Made by a program: the position numbers and the translations under genes. Shown here one piece after another: positions 46,802-60,131 of a stretch of DNA of 64,000 nt. The stretch's first letter is position 1; the number at the start of each line of letters is the position of its first letter. The DNA lies in assembly GCA_014529385.2 (NCBI GenBank), contig CM043953.1:114605549-114669548 (forward strand), written 5' to 3'. This DNA comes from Adiantum capillus-veneris. Its lineage: Eukaryota > Streptophyta > Polypodiopsida > Polypodiales > Pteridaceae. Below the pieces are notes generated by a model. It worked only from the letters and a program-made list of their open reading frames with translations, ran no database searches and was not told where the DNA came from.

Positions 46802-48322
46802 ATCTCATTATTTCTTCATTTTAAGCATGCTAAAACATGCCCTGGAGAAGAAGGGAGAAAAGCATACAAATTTTAAAGGGATGTTTTTCATGTTAAAACA
46901 TGCCTAAGAGGAGAGGAGAGGAGAGATAGGCCTATAATTTTTTTGTGTCTGTAGTTTTAGCTTGCAAAAGGTTCCTCTATGTTTAATGGGCCCACTAGAT
47001 TCTTTTTCTTGCTTTGGTATGTGAATTTGTGAAGGGCTCTCTTTTCTTATTACTAGTACGGTTGGCTGCCTTCGGCGGCCTCTCTCTCCCCCCCTCTCTC
47101 CCTCTTTATCGCGTGCAAAGGGTTTTTTTTTGTTGTTTTGGACTTTAGCCTTCAGGTCGCAGATTGAGACACGTGTAAAGGGCTCCCCCTTCCGCCATAT
47201 TATGTTATAATAGATTGTACCATGTGCCCTTCCTTTGTCTTGCAATCCCCACATGCAGCTTCAGCATGTTATAATTTATCGAGGCCTAAAAAGCCTTTGA
47301 AGCATTGAAAGCTTCCCAAGTTTTAGGAATGTGCCTCAACAACACCATAAGACGAGTGTGCTCTTCCAAAGACAAATATCTACCAAGATCTCTCCAAACT
47401 GTAGCCAAACTTAGTAGCTGGTTGCTAAATTGTAAGTAGACCTTATTGTGTCGAATTAACTACTTAATCTTCATGGGCCTTAAGATGGTGAAAAATCGAA
47501 AACCATCATGCCGAAGGTACGTTGTGCTAATCTCCTTGCATTTACCGGCTCCACTCATGAATATTCTTCCTCCACCAACTCCCTCATCATCACTATCCCC
47601 ACTCTTTTGGTAGCATATCATGTTCAACCGCCTCAAGCATAGTCACAGGGACTATGTTTGCAATGACAACCATTTTTGTCCTTCACATGCATCGAGTTAG
47701 ACATGACATTTGAGCATCTCTAACATCAACAAGACACCACAAGCACCAAAGTTAAAATACCGCAATGTGAATCAACTCATGGCAAACCTACTCTCTTTTT
47801 TCCAATTGCAACATTATATGCAAATCAATCCTTATTACAAGAAAATTTTCATTGAATTCATGGATCAAGTAGCCCAATTGTAATTAAGCAAGTTCAATCA
47901 ATTAGTGGACCTATATTTAGTGCATGATCATGAATTTTCATACAATGTGGACATTGCCTTCAAATTCCTAGTCTGTCTTCCATCATTTGCAAGTCTGTTG
48001 TGAGGTGAAGAGAACAATGAGTATGTACTCTTGCGTGCTCATGGCATGTCTACATAAACTCAAAAAATATAGTAGTAAGCAATTCAGTAGCACATTGTCA
48101 CTCTCTTCTTTGTTGCCGAATGGCAACATGACATTGCAAGTGTTGTGCAAGTTTAGGGTAGCCTTGTTCTCTATGTTGTCCCATAAGGATGATCTTGACA
48201 GGGTTGAGAGTGGGCGTGGCTATCACTGAGTCCTCATAAGCCTTCATGAATAATGGTTGGGTATTGCTTGTGTCCCCTGTAGGGAAACTTCTTGCACAAA
48301 GCATTTGGTACCACAAATATTT
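46802..48322. other. Non-coding region, possible old copia gag debris
   Basis: No intact gene. At 47295-47440 a minus-strand reading resembles the helical copia gag (phrases like QFSNQLLSLA and LRHIPKTWEAF), but it is too short to be sure. The minus frame at 46904-47254 is low-complexity and basic, probably chance. Confidence 0.35.
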
Positions 48323-49100
48323 TGTTGGAATTAGGAATGTAGAGATGTACACACAACTTGGAGAAGATAAATAAGCTTAAGGCACACAACAGAGTGTATA
48401 TTGTTTATCCTGCAAATAGTAATATAACACAGCCCTAGAGGGATGGTGGACGTATATACAATGCACAAGGGAAAGACCTCTTAGTGAGGAAAAAAGTGCC
48501 TTGCTAGTCCTAAGTGTGTTCACACACATCACTACCACGTGTATGGCAACAAATCCCCCGAGAGTGATGCGATGAACGAGAGCTAGTGCATAGTGTATGG
48601 GAAAGTGCCATGCCCTAGTAAGGACATGATCAATCCACAAAGGGAAACAAGCCCAAAGCCTTGAAAAATGCTTGGAACTTCTCACGAGGCAATGCCTTTG
48701 TGAACAGATTTGCAAGGTTGTCTTGTGTCGGCACATAAACCAAGTTGATCTCTCTTCCTAAAAGTCTTTCCTTGACATAGTGATAATTCACCTCAATATG
48801 CTTTGTGTAAGCATGAAGTTTCTTGTAGCTGCCAATGCTATCTAATTGTCAATGTAGATGATGCTGGCAGTGTCCTTTCCAACACCCAAATAAGCCATAT
48901 TGCGTTTGAGCGATACACACTCAACTATAGATGTGAAGACTGCCTTGTACTCAACCTCACAAAACAAGTGGCCATAGTAGGTTGTTTCTTGCCCTACCAC
49001 GATATATATGAGCTACAAATCACGTGTAAAAAACCACTTGTGGACACTCGTGCGTAATAACAACCGGCCCAAGTTTTTGAAGAACATGCTTTGACAGCCT
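48323..49100 (-). mobile_element. Ty1/copia fragment: 3' LTR plus RNase H end
   Basis: A third piece of the 14.4-19.5 kb copia family: an LTR at 48323-48553 (TGTTGCC...CCAACA on the minus strand), polypurine tract, then the end of RNase H. Everything upstream (RT, integrase, gag, 5' LTR) is missing. The LTR differs from those of the first element by more than they differ from each other, so it was a separate insertion. Truncated fossil with several breaks. Confidence 0.8.
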
Positions 49101-50239
<1,139 letters not shown>

Positions 50240-50251
50240 GCTCTGATACCA
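50240..50251 (-). promoter_or_regulatory. Orphan primer binding site, tRNA-iMet type
   Basis: On the minus strand TGGTATCAGAGC matches exactly the tRNA-iMet primer site of plant LTR elements. It follows an LTR-like edge at 50254 (CATCA on the minus strand) after a two-base spacer. Confidence 0.7.
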
Positions 50252-50302
50252 CTTGATGGGAATGGGATCGTGCTAGCTAAGGTGGGTGATAGAGAAACAT
50301 AG

Positions 50303-50345
<43 letters not shown>

Positions 50346-50596
50346 GCAAGAATATCACTCAAGTGAATTAGGTTCACAGATAGATTAGCTTGGACTCATA
50401 AACACAATCTTGAGTATTGACATAGCTTAGCACAGGCTCACCATAGAGAAGCATGTTTTGCAAACTTGAACTGTCTTGTTTACTCATGAAAGTGAGCTTT
50501 AAGTAGCTCTATAGCTTAACTCCATTACATGTGGGATAATTCCCCCTCTTCCCTCCTTCACTTAGACTCTAGGACAAAACCCACACTTTACATCAC

Positions 50597-50757
<161 letters not shown>

Positions 50758-50765
50758 ATTATCAT

Positions 50766-51005
50766 CCTCGGAGGTCAAATATGACCTATGGGACCAAAGT
50801 TACATGTGATGTAGTATGTGTATGGCTGATGAGTGCCTCTCTATGCTCCAAAATTGTGGCAATGAGAGTTGCAATGGAGAGCCCACACTGTGGCTGGGAG
50901 ATGAAAGTGTGTAGGTCTAGGTCATGGTTGAAAATGTGAGAGAGGCAAGTTTGGATGTGAACAAAAGCTGACCACTCTAGTAGTGTGGTACTCAGACTCT
51001 CAAAC
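50766..51005 (-). repeat. Dispersed repeat, copy 2 (inverted relative to 22441-22695)
   Basis: Reverse complement of 22441-22695. Shared phrases include cctcggaggtcaaatatgac and gtggtactcagactctcaaac-type text. See copy 1. Confidence 0.75.
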
Positions 51006-51490
51006 TTTTAGTGAGCATAATGTGCACAATCTATTTGACTCTTCTCCATTGCCCCAACGCCCTGTCTCGCATCGAAGGAAATGGGAGTTAATCCGAATGG
51101 CTGCGATAGTGCGTACAACTGACAAGGAGATAGGTTCAAGCATGTAAGTGTGAGTACGGTTTCCTCTTTCAGCGAAGAACATTGTTTTGTAGTTGGGGGC
51201 AATATGGGTGGTGTAATATATGAAGCGTGATCCGTCGGATTTCTCCCAAGCCGTAATACATATGGAATTTGAGGATTATGGTTATAAACATCATTTATAA
51301 TAAGTAGATAGTCTAGTAGCAGAAGCCGGGGTGCAATGGCACTTCCAGATTGTAAATACAAAGCCATTTCACCCCTCAAACTCTATTTTTGGTTAACCTA
51401 AGGTATCCTTAGTATATAAGGTACCTAGGTCACTTTTGTAGATAACTTTTTCATAATCATAAGTTTTTAGTTGCCGTCGTCCCGCAACAT

Positions 51491-51502
51491 TGGCGCCGTT
51501 GA
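51491..51502 (+). promoter_or_regulatory. Primer binding site, tRNA-Asp-like
   Basis: TGGCGCCGTTG follows the LTR end (gcaaca) by one base. The first 11 bases match the tRNA-Asp primer site and the rest diverges. Confidence 0.65.
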
Positions 51503-52020
51503 CGCGTATACAAGGACTTAGGTAGGTATTCCTACTAACACTCGTGTGATGGTTGCTTGCTTTAGTTTTGGATAAAGAAAGCATTTTTCTTAAGTGGATC
51601 CGGAAGAGGTTATTCTGAGATCAAGTGGATAGCCAGGAAGCGTGTCTTGCCGAGGGTCTGCGATTAGATAGGTTTAGTTAGGATTTGTAAATTAAAGCAG
51701 TTGTTGGTGGTCAAGTGATTTGTGAGGTGCTAAAAATATTTGTGGCATTGAACCATTTTTCTACTCATAGATGCAAAACCCCATATGATTTGTAGGATTA
51801 GCTTTAGGTAGGACATGTTGATTTTGATCTGGAGCTATTCATCACCGAATTATTTGCTAATGTGCTTGTTTGCATTTAAAATCACTGAAAAGTATGCTTT
51901 TGAGGTAAAAATGCAATAAAAATCTTTCTGTTGACATTTTTGCATGGTTGATTGATGTTGAGCAAATAAGAGGGCATGTGCAAGAGTTCTATGTACAAAA
52001 ATTGTAATTCTGTAAACCTG
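51503..52020 (+). other. Proximal leader of the right-hand Ty3 element
   Basis: Non-coding leader between the primer site and the first palindrome. Short minus-strand frames here look like chance. Confidence 0.5.
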
Positions 52021-53425
52021 GACATTATACGCATATAATGCCTCAAGGGGCATGTGGAGGCCAAATTTGAAAAATCTGACTGCACCATTGTGTTCAAAAG
52101 GGGGGTTTTACCATTTAATGCACATTGAGACTAGGGTTTTGACCAACTCTTGACACCCAAAAGATAAAAGACAGAGTGTCTGAAACGAGAAAAAGAGAAA
52201 CTTGAGATTTTGAGCATATTTTTGCATGAAAATTGGTAGAAGTGCTTGAAAACCAGTGTTAGAGACTTGGGGATGCTTGTGAATGAATTATGTCAAAAGA
52301 AATAATCAGCAGACATCATACGCGGGGGATCTAAAGGATAATTTTGGCAGCCAAAAGGAGGTTTTGACATTATACCCATCTTTTGCATGTTGTGTTGAGC
52401 ACACCCACCAAATTTCATTTCATTTGGGCTTATAGATTGAGAGTTAAGGGGATTTTACTGTTTTAGGGGATTTAACCCTTAAATTGATGATTTTGTGCAG
52501 TTTTGACATCCAAAATTTGATGCGAGCACATATTCTTGATCTACACACTGAGTAGCACCTCTGGTAGAAACAAAACTATAATCTGAGCAAAAGACATTAT
52601 ATACGTATAATGTCTTAGAGATCAGATTTGAGGTCAAAAGTTACAACTGTGTGCACCCTTGTGATCTACAACATTTAGGAAGCTTAGGGGCCAAATTTCA
52701 TCAAATTTGAAGCATTTTTGGGCTTGCAAAGACCATAAGACGCATCTAGGCAAGTGATTGCTTAAAGTGATCATAACTTGCTCAAAAAGTGTCAAAATTC
52801 AGTTTTGAAACTTGTTGTGAGTTGCCAGTGTAGTGAGGAACTTGTAGAGTGAAATTCACTTCATTCTGACTAGTTAGACATCATACGCGTATGATGTCTA
52901 AAGGAAACTTTTAGAGAACAAAATTGAGATATGAGCATAGTAGGGTGTTAAGCACCGCAAGACAAGCTCACACACCAAATTTGGGCCAACTTTGAGCACA
53001 TAGACATTATACGCGTATAATGTTTCAAGGCCAGATCTGAAAGTCAAATTTCACTTTTGACCACATAGGGGGTTGGGAAATGATGTTTTAAGCCCGTTTT
53101 CATGTCATTCTGAGCCAAAAGACTTTATACGTGTATAATGTCTTAGGGGCCAGATTTTGGTCAAATTAGACATTTGAGTATACCTCAGTGTCCCAGAGCA
53201 TAAAAGAAGTCCCTAGCCAAAATTTCATTGAATTTGGAGCTCATTTGAGCTTGTAAAGGCCAGAAGACAGATCTAGAAAGAGTCAGGCTTGAACTGATCA
53301 TAACTTACACAAAATTGGTTCAAATTGAATTCTAAAAGTTTCTTAGAGTTACCCAAGTGATAAAGATCCTCTGGAGTAAAAATCACTTGATTTGGCCACA
53401 ATAGACATCATACGCGTATGGTGTC
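52021..53425. repeat. Array of seven 22-bp palindromes in the Ty3 leader
   Basis: Near-perfect palindromes with the consensus GACATNATACG and its reverse complement start at 52021, 52312, 52593, 52877, 53003, 53121 and 53404. The one at 52877-52898 is perfect over 22 bases. Spacings are 291, 281, 284, 126, 118 and 283. Part of the array is a 528-bp direct duplication (52593 to 53121, 52877 to 53404, with flanking text also repeated). Each is followed by a short purine-rich phrase (ctaaagg, ttagggg, tcaagg). The function is unknown. Confidence 0.9.
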
Positions 53426-53768
53426 TCTAGCCCTAATTTGGAGATGAAAACGCACATTGAGCTTCTAGAAGTGTTAAGCATTGTAAAGTAAGCCTAATGA
53501 CCAAGTTTAAACAAATTTGGCTCACATTTGATTAAGATACAAGCAAAAATCCTTGATCCTCAAACAGTTTTGAGTGCTGTTTCAAGTGTAGTTCACCAAA
53601 ACTGCTCTAACTTTTGATAGACAACTCCAAATTGAGTCAAGTATAGCCAAGAGAAAAGCTTGCAGGCAATAGGACTGAATTTTTAGACCTTAATTTTCCC
53701 AGGTTTCCTACATCCAAACTTTTAGGGTACCTAGAACCAATATCTAGAGGTCAGAAGACCACCCAGAC

Positions 53769-54901
53769 TTGACTTTTAGGGACTTGAAAAAGGGCCAAAG
53801 GTGCTTATTAAGGGCTATCTTGAAAGTATTGAGCTGGTTTGACATTAAGAAAGCTAAGATCATCAGGAGGGAAAGCCAATCTACCAATAATTTTGTAGAT
53901 ATGACAAGCCAAGTTAGAAGTGTTGAAATGCCAATTTATCCACATTTTGACACAAGCCCAGTTACATTACCACCATGGCTGTACCCAAATGCAACCATAG
54001 AACATGACTTTTATAGAAGTGGACATTTGGTCAATGAAGGACCATAGATATCTCCACCAAGCATGAGAATTCCAAAAAAGGAGCCACCTGGATTCCCTTC
54101 CAGAGCAATAACGAGAGATGAAATGATCACAGAGATGGCAGACATGCCTCCTCAAGTGAATCTGCTAATGGACCATGGTTGTACCCAGATGAAACCATAG
54201 AACATGACTTTTATAGAGGTGCAATTACGGTCACAAGAGGACCATATGTACTATCACCACCCCCTATAACTTACTCCTATCCAAATCAGAGCAAAACCTT
54301 GAGAAGACATGATACTAAGAGTGAGTGACACATCTTCTCAGAGGAGTGATTCACCAAGAATCCAACCCACATTAAAGCCAGAGATATCTAGTGAGAAAAT
54401 GAATCTTATAGAAGGATTAGCTCAGAGACTTGCTCCTCTAGTCAAATCTGACCTCCAAGAACCTCTATGGTGTGAAATTGAGAGAAAAAGGACAAACCAT
54501 ACGAGAGAAGAGTGTTACTATAGCATGGAATATGCTAGGGAGAGGTATGTACAACCTATTCCAATAACACCTACTCCACCTAGATACGCTATAGAGAATG
54601 CACCAAGACCAATAGAATTTGCAAGGCCACAACTTGTCTTAATACAACAACCTCCACTGCCAGGTGCTAGAATGCCTATAGACATGAGAGCCACACTGAT
54701 GATGAAAGTATCTAATAAACAAGCGATAGTACCAGCTGCAATGTATTATAACAACCAAAGAGGGTACCTCCCTTCGAAGCGATAGAAAATGAGAGAAAAA
54801 AATGGAGTGGTGAGGCCGGTACAACCTCCAACTCTTGCGTTTTGACATGAAGAAAGAAGGTATGAGATGGACAAAAGGACATTGCGGTTCATTGCAAATA
54901 G
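53769..54901 (+). pseudogene. Gag region of the right-hand Ty3 element, left part
   Basis: Open stretches at 53769-54047 and 54309-54785 with a proline-rich gag-like composition. The phrase WLYPNATIEHDFYR at about 53977-54018 recurs as a close variant at about 54176-54217, showing an internal duplication of about 200 bp. Fossil. Confidence 0.6.
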
Positions 54902-55386
54902 TGTTATAGAAATGATATTTTATGATTTATTGCAGCTGATAGGTGGAAAAGACTAGACCCAACTTGGCCTATGCAAATGTATTTGTATATCATGTACATT
55001 TTATTATTCAAGTGCTCTTTTATGAGCTTTGGCCAATTATGACCGGCCGACCAGTTTGTAACCAATTTGACCATTCAAGAAATCTATATAACAAATACGT
55101 GCAAGAGGGAAATGGTCACTCTTTCACGGGGGGAGATTGCACCCAGTGTCTTTGTTATTCTCCTCTCCTCTCCCTTCTCTCTCGCCGTGCCGGCGTAGCA
55201 CTCCACTCTAGGAGGTGCGTCTGCACGTGCTATCTCGCTCTCTCCCGCTCTCTATCTCTCTTTGTTCGCGTACGTCGTTGATTTATGTGCGTGTGTGATG
55301 ATTCAGGTATATCGATTTATCGTTCTATGGTATGTATTGTGTTATCATGAGTATTTTGCAGGGCAGCCAGGCATCCGACTGTAGCA
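54902..55386 (+). repeat. 5' LTR of the nested element
   Basis: 485 bp, TG...CA. Contains a CT-rich stretch with a short CTCTCCCG variation not shared with the partner. Followed by the primer site. Confidence 0.93.
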
Positions 55387-55387
55387 G

Positions 55388-55399
55388 TGGTATCAGAGC
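55388..55399 (+). promoter_or_regulatory. Primer binding site, tRNA-iMet type
   Basis: TGGTATCAGAGC, an exact match to the plant initiator-Met primer site, one base after the LTR. Confidence 0.9.
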
Positions 55400-57359
55400 G
55401 TAGGCTACGCTCCAAGACTGAAGATTTTTGACACATAACAGCTAAGTGTTTTGTTTCCTTATGCTTGTAGCTTTTGTTAATTGCTTCAATTTATACTAAT
55501 TAATGTCGATTATATGAGATAGATAGTGATTTTTAGAAATTGAAGAGAATCCGTTGTTTATTATCATGATATAGTAATTATTAGTATAATTATGTTAATT
55601 GAACATATCGATAGAATAGATTAAACATAATATTATGCTCGGAATCTTATGGCAATATGCAATAACAAGAGAGGAATAGAATCTCTTTCATGATATCAAG
55701 GGTCGTCCACGACTCACAGTATAGGATAACAGGTGAGGAATGTTAGATTTCAATTGCCGGTTAGCTGACAAGAAATCCACGAGAGAATTTGACAAAGGGG
55801 AAAAAGGAAGAAGAATAGATTTATGAAGAGGAAGGTAGCCTGAGTTTCGATGAGCAAGAAGTAGAAGAAGAAGGAGAAGACCCAACGAGGAAGATGAAGC
55901 TGTAACATATTTTTAAAATTTTTTTCCCCCGTCTCTCTCTCTCCCGTCATAAGGAGCAACCTAAAGGACTCATTGCATAGTAGGAAATTAGGAATCAATC
56001 CCAATTTAGTCTCTCAAATAATCCTCACATCAGGCTATTGAACCTCGCCAGACTCTCCCGCATCCTCCACACATCACCAAGGCGAGTAGCACCAGCAAAA
56101 CACACGCTCTCTACACAGAGTTCGACCAAGTTGGGTCTGGGGAGCTTCTTCCCTGCCTCATGTAGGCCACAACGGCGCTAATCTCCTTCTCTCCCCTCTC
56201 CAGTTGTGCACATGGAGCAACAAAGGCTCCACGGAAAGTTAGCAGTAAAGCTAACCACACAATTTCACTGTCTTTCGCTCTCTCTCTTGCTTTACTTTAC
56301 TACGCTGCCATGCAGCCAAGTATTAACCACACGCCACTTCCGTCCTCGCACACAGCTCCCACACACTTCACACCGCATGTTTTTCTCTCCCCCTGACAAC
56401 CAGTGGCGTTGTCGCCAACTAGAGCTACCAACCATTTCCGCATGATGGGCTACCCACCAACTCTGCATGGACAAACCCAAACGACGGCCACCCAAGCTAC
56501 CAACTAAACCTTTCTCTCTGTCTCTCGGTGCAGTCCGCCATGCACGACTAGAGCACATTGATCCTGGTTCGGCAAAAACGACCCCAAACGACAGTGGCGC
56601 GTGCCATCCACTTTGAGAGCCGCACCAACTTTTTTCTCTCATCTCTCTCTCAGGCCGACCACAGTTAACTGTCCCTCTCTCTCTTACACTGCGGCGCCAA
56701 CCGACCCCCCCTTTTTCTCAGCACCCCTCAACTGCAGTCGCCATGCAGTCGTCCTCTCCCTGACTTCCTGGCAGTACCTCTTCCTTTCTCTATCTCTCAC
56801 TCTCCTCCAGTCATCGCCACCCTCAGCCTCCAGAGAAAACGACGCTCTCTTTTTTCTCTGGTTCTGTTCAGCCGTCCCACCTCTCCTGCGAGATCCACTT
56901 AGTGCATGCAATATGGAACACCATGTGAAAACATGAAGACTAAGTGAGCTTCGTAGGTTGATTTTATTTATTTTTTTATGCGTAAGAGGAGCTCACTCAG
57001 TAGGGGTTCTAGGATGCTCATTTGCTCTTGCCGCTGCTCACTGCCATCGTCGTGGTCATCTGACATTATTCTCATTGTCGCTGATTCCCGGATGCTCTGA
57101 GATACTGCCACCAACGATGGAGTTGCTAAGCTTGTGCTGGGAACAAAAAAAGCTGTTGGACTCATTGAAGCTACTGCTGTCCTCCAGGAGCTGGGTGGCT
57201 GTATTCATTCGCATGATGCCATTAGTTTCGAGTCGAGTTCTCGAGGACATCATGGGCGGCCTCCAATTGAGGAGTCATGAGAAAAGTTAGGGTATTATTG
57301 CAAGTCCACGAGGGTGGAAACCAGGCGTGCAAGAGCAGAGTTTTTGGAGGCCTCCTCTC
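55400..57359 (+). other. Interior of the nested element, left part
   Basis: Mixed composition. 56.0-57.3 kb is C- and CT-rich with open frames on both strands (56206-56445, 56292-56642, 56601-56936, 56958-57290), none with a recognisable domain. The openness probably reflects base composition, though a captured host fragment cannot be excluded. Confidence 0.4.
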
Positions 57360-58110
57360 TCTCTCGACTACCTACAGAGGTAGACATTGACAACCCTCTG
57401 CAAAGCCGCTGTAATACGATGCCCGATGCAGAGCATCCTTGGGCATTGACGACGCTGTTTAAGATGATTTTTTTTAATTTTTAATTTTTATTTTTGTTTC
57501 TTTCAATCTTTGAATATTGTAATTCATTTTAATTTGTGCCTAGACATTGTATCACATCCAGCAAGATTGTATCCTTCGTTCTTAGATGCTATCAGTTTGT
57601 TCCCATAGGCCTTTCGAAGCCGGATGATAAAACATTTCATTTCATTTCGCTCTCTCCTCCCTCTCCCACTACGATTCTTTGTCACGACGGACACAGATGA
57701 AGCATACAATAGCCTTTCGGACATCATCGGGTTGCCAAGCATATTCGAACATTGACAACGCTCCTCAATGACCAACTTCTTGTGATAACGTCGCCTGCCG
57801 ACCATCCCGGGCATTGAGATGATCATGATGATGTTGATTTCAGTCTGCCGATATTAATTTTAGTCTTTTAATTCAATTTTTCACTACACTTCATTTTATT
57901 TTGTACTCGACATTGTATTAGATCCATAAGGATTGTACGAGTTTGACCCCATGTCTTTTAAAGACGAGTAATATAACTTTTCATTTCATTTTCTCTCTCT
58001 TCCCCCCAATACCATTACCTACAACGATGGACAATCACGATGCTCTAGATGCAATACTTCCTGCAACAATGCTAGAGCATTGATGACGACAATGATGATT
58101 TAATTTTACA
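57360..58110 (+). repeat. Decayed tandem units in the nested element
   Basis: Two to three units of about 300-370 bp share an ordered set of phrases (gcattgacgacg, gatgatttt with T-rich tail, gacattgtatyagatcc, aacttttcatttcattt, ctctctctc). Identity between units is low, so they are much older than the insertion or evolve fast. Confidence 0.6.
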
Positions 58111-59504
58111 GTCAGACTCGATGCCCTTTACTGTATTTTAATTTCTTGAACTTGTAAATTCCCCATTACCTCTTTTGCTTGCCTTAAAGAACAGTCACAA
58201 ATTTACACAAGTTTAGTGTAATCACCAGTGAAAGATTTATTATATTTGACCTAAAATCGCACGAATTTCAAGTTTGAACTTATTTTCAATGATTAGCACA
58301 AAATGTATTTTTTCTACCTTGTCAAAGATCACAAGTACACAACATGCGAACCCTAGCAGAGCATGCAAATCTAATCAAAATTCATTACACCATCGCTATA
58401 GACTGTCGTTGCCAATTCCATTCCTATAAATACTCTGCCTATTATGTATGATGATGTTATATCAACCATTAGAATGAGGATCAAGACACGTAAGTAATTA
58501 TCTACTAAAAAGGATAAAATTGCTCTCTCCTCACTATCTGCATCAGACATTATGTCAGTTATACCCATTAGCAGTAATGTAATTTACTGAGATTTTCACT
58601 TTGATTGCTCTACAATTATCCTAAACGAAACAATTATTCATGGAGCTTGGTATTGCTTTGCCCTAAGACTGCTATCCACTAGCTATCTCAGCTTTGCACA
58701 CCACTCAACAAATTTATATAGCACCTTCATTATCCGTTTGTTTGTACTCAAACTTGCCTGCTTTCATCCTCTTTTACTAACAAATAATCCAACTTTGCAT
58801 CAATTCTATCATCACAATTTATTTACTGTACGATTATATTGTTCTTAAATTGAACAAGAAATTGTAAGTGCTTGGTATTTGAGAAACACTTTTGCAGATA
58901 AATCTCGATACAATGCTAACATCTCGGCAACCCTCCAGGTATGAAATTTATCAAGGTACTATTATCTACGAAGATCACCTACTCCATAATCTGTCTCTAT
59001 GTATATATAGACCCATACACAAATACACCAACCTTTCGCTTATTCTACCTCCTTTCTTATGTTAAGGTTATCCATCACCTATTACACCAACTTCCTATAC
59101 GACAATCCTATAGTTTAATAAGAGTTTGATAAATCCATGCTCATTCTATTTAATTTCTTTCAAGTAACTCTATTGACATGCATTTTCACAAGACTATACC
59201 TAAGCAATTTTCCAATATGTAAGAGTATCATCGGTTATTTTTAGAAGAGGGAGCTTCTTTACTTGTTCGCATATGTTATAAACTGCAAAATCTATTGTTT
59301 CTAATATCATGGCTCGTACTTACTTTGATTGAAATCTTTACTGAGATGACTTCTCACACCACTCCTTACATGAGCTCAATTGGTGTGCGATGATCGCTAA
59401 CATTTGGTACATGCTTCCACACTCCAGTCTATTCCAATTTCATATCAAACAGATCTTTTATTTTCCACTTTTTATGTCTTGTCTAGTCCATTGGTCACAA
59501 GCAC
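58111..59504 (+). other. Interior of the nested element, right part
   Basis: AT-rich, no coding motif on either strand. Confidence 0.4.
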
Positions 59505-59700
59505 ACAGATTCGCCGATTTAGGCAGTGTATCAATGCTCATCCTAGTGCAGATTTGCCGATTTAGGCAGCACACCAACAAACTGCAGGTTCATAATTTTC
59601 TTCACCAAATGCAGATTCGCCGATTTAGGCAGCATTAGTGCAGATTCGCCAATTTAGGCATCACGTCTTATTGGTGTAGATTCTCCGATTTAGGCAACAC
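59505..59700 (+). repeat. Five copies of a 25-bp motif
   Basis: Five copies of cagattcgccgatttaggca with small variations, at about 59505, 59548, 59611, 59640 and 59676, with irregular spacers. They lie about 430 bp before the 3' LTR. Confidence 0.9.
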
Positions 59701-60131
59701 CAACCACGAAATCATGCTACAGTGACTGGCCACCACTGTAACTGGCATGATTTTGTTACCCGGGTACATAATGACAGTGATTTGGATTTGGACTTATATT
59801 GTGGAATTGGAATTGGATTGAGATTTGGTATCTGGTGATTATTATGACAGTGTTTATGTGATGAGACTTGACATTATGAGATTAATGATGAGTGTGACCA
59901 ATGATATCCTGATTCATCAGGGTATGATATATACTGCTTATTCTAGTGGTATGGGACACTAGAATAGGTAGTATGTGGATGACGGCAGGCATAAGATAAT
60001 GTTGTTTAGTTTCATAAATTTTTCTTTTATTATGTGATGTTTTTGACACTACTAATCACTGTTTTTTACAAGTATTGTTTGCAGATTTTTATCTTCGCAA
60101 CTGAGGACAGTTGCTTTTCAACGGAGAGGTA
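59701..60131 (+). other. 3' end of the nested element interior
   Basis: Non-coding. Ends in the purine-rich ggagaggta directly before the 3' LTR, the element's polypurine tract. Confidence 0.6.

Noticed and set aside
46904-47254. 116-codon minus-strand frame
   Set aside because: Basic, low-complexity sequence over a purine-rich stretch, without motif or splice context.
52021-53425. CRISPR array as an explanation for the spaced palindromes
   Set aside because: The spacers are 100-270 bp and partly repeated, the sequence is plant nuclear, and the array lies in a retrotransposon leader.
54943-55281. Frame repeated almost exactly at 60173-60604
   Set aside because: It lies inside the two LTRs of the nested element. 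The repetition is due to the LTRs and is not a gene duplication.
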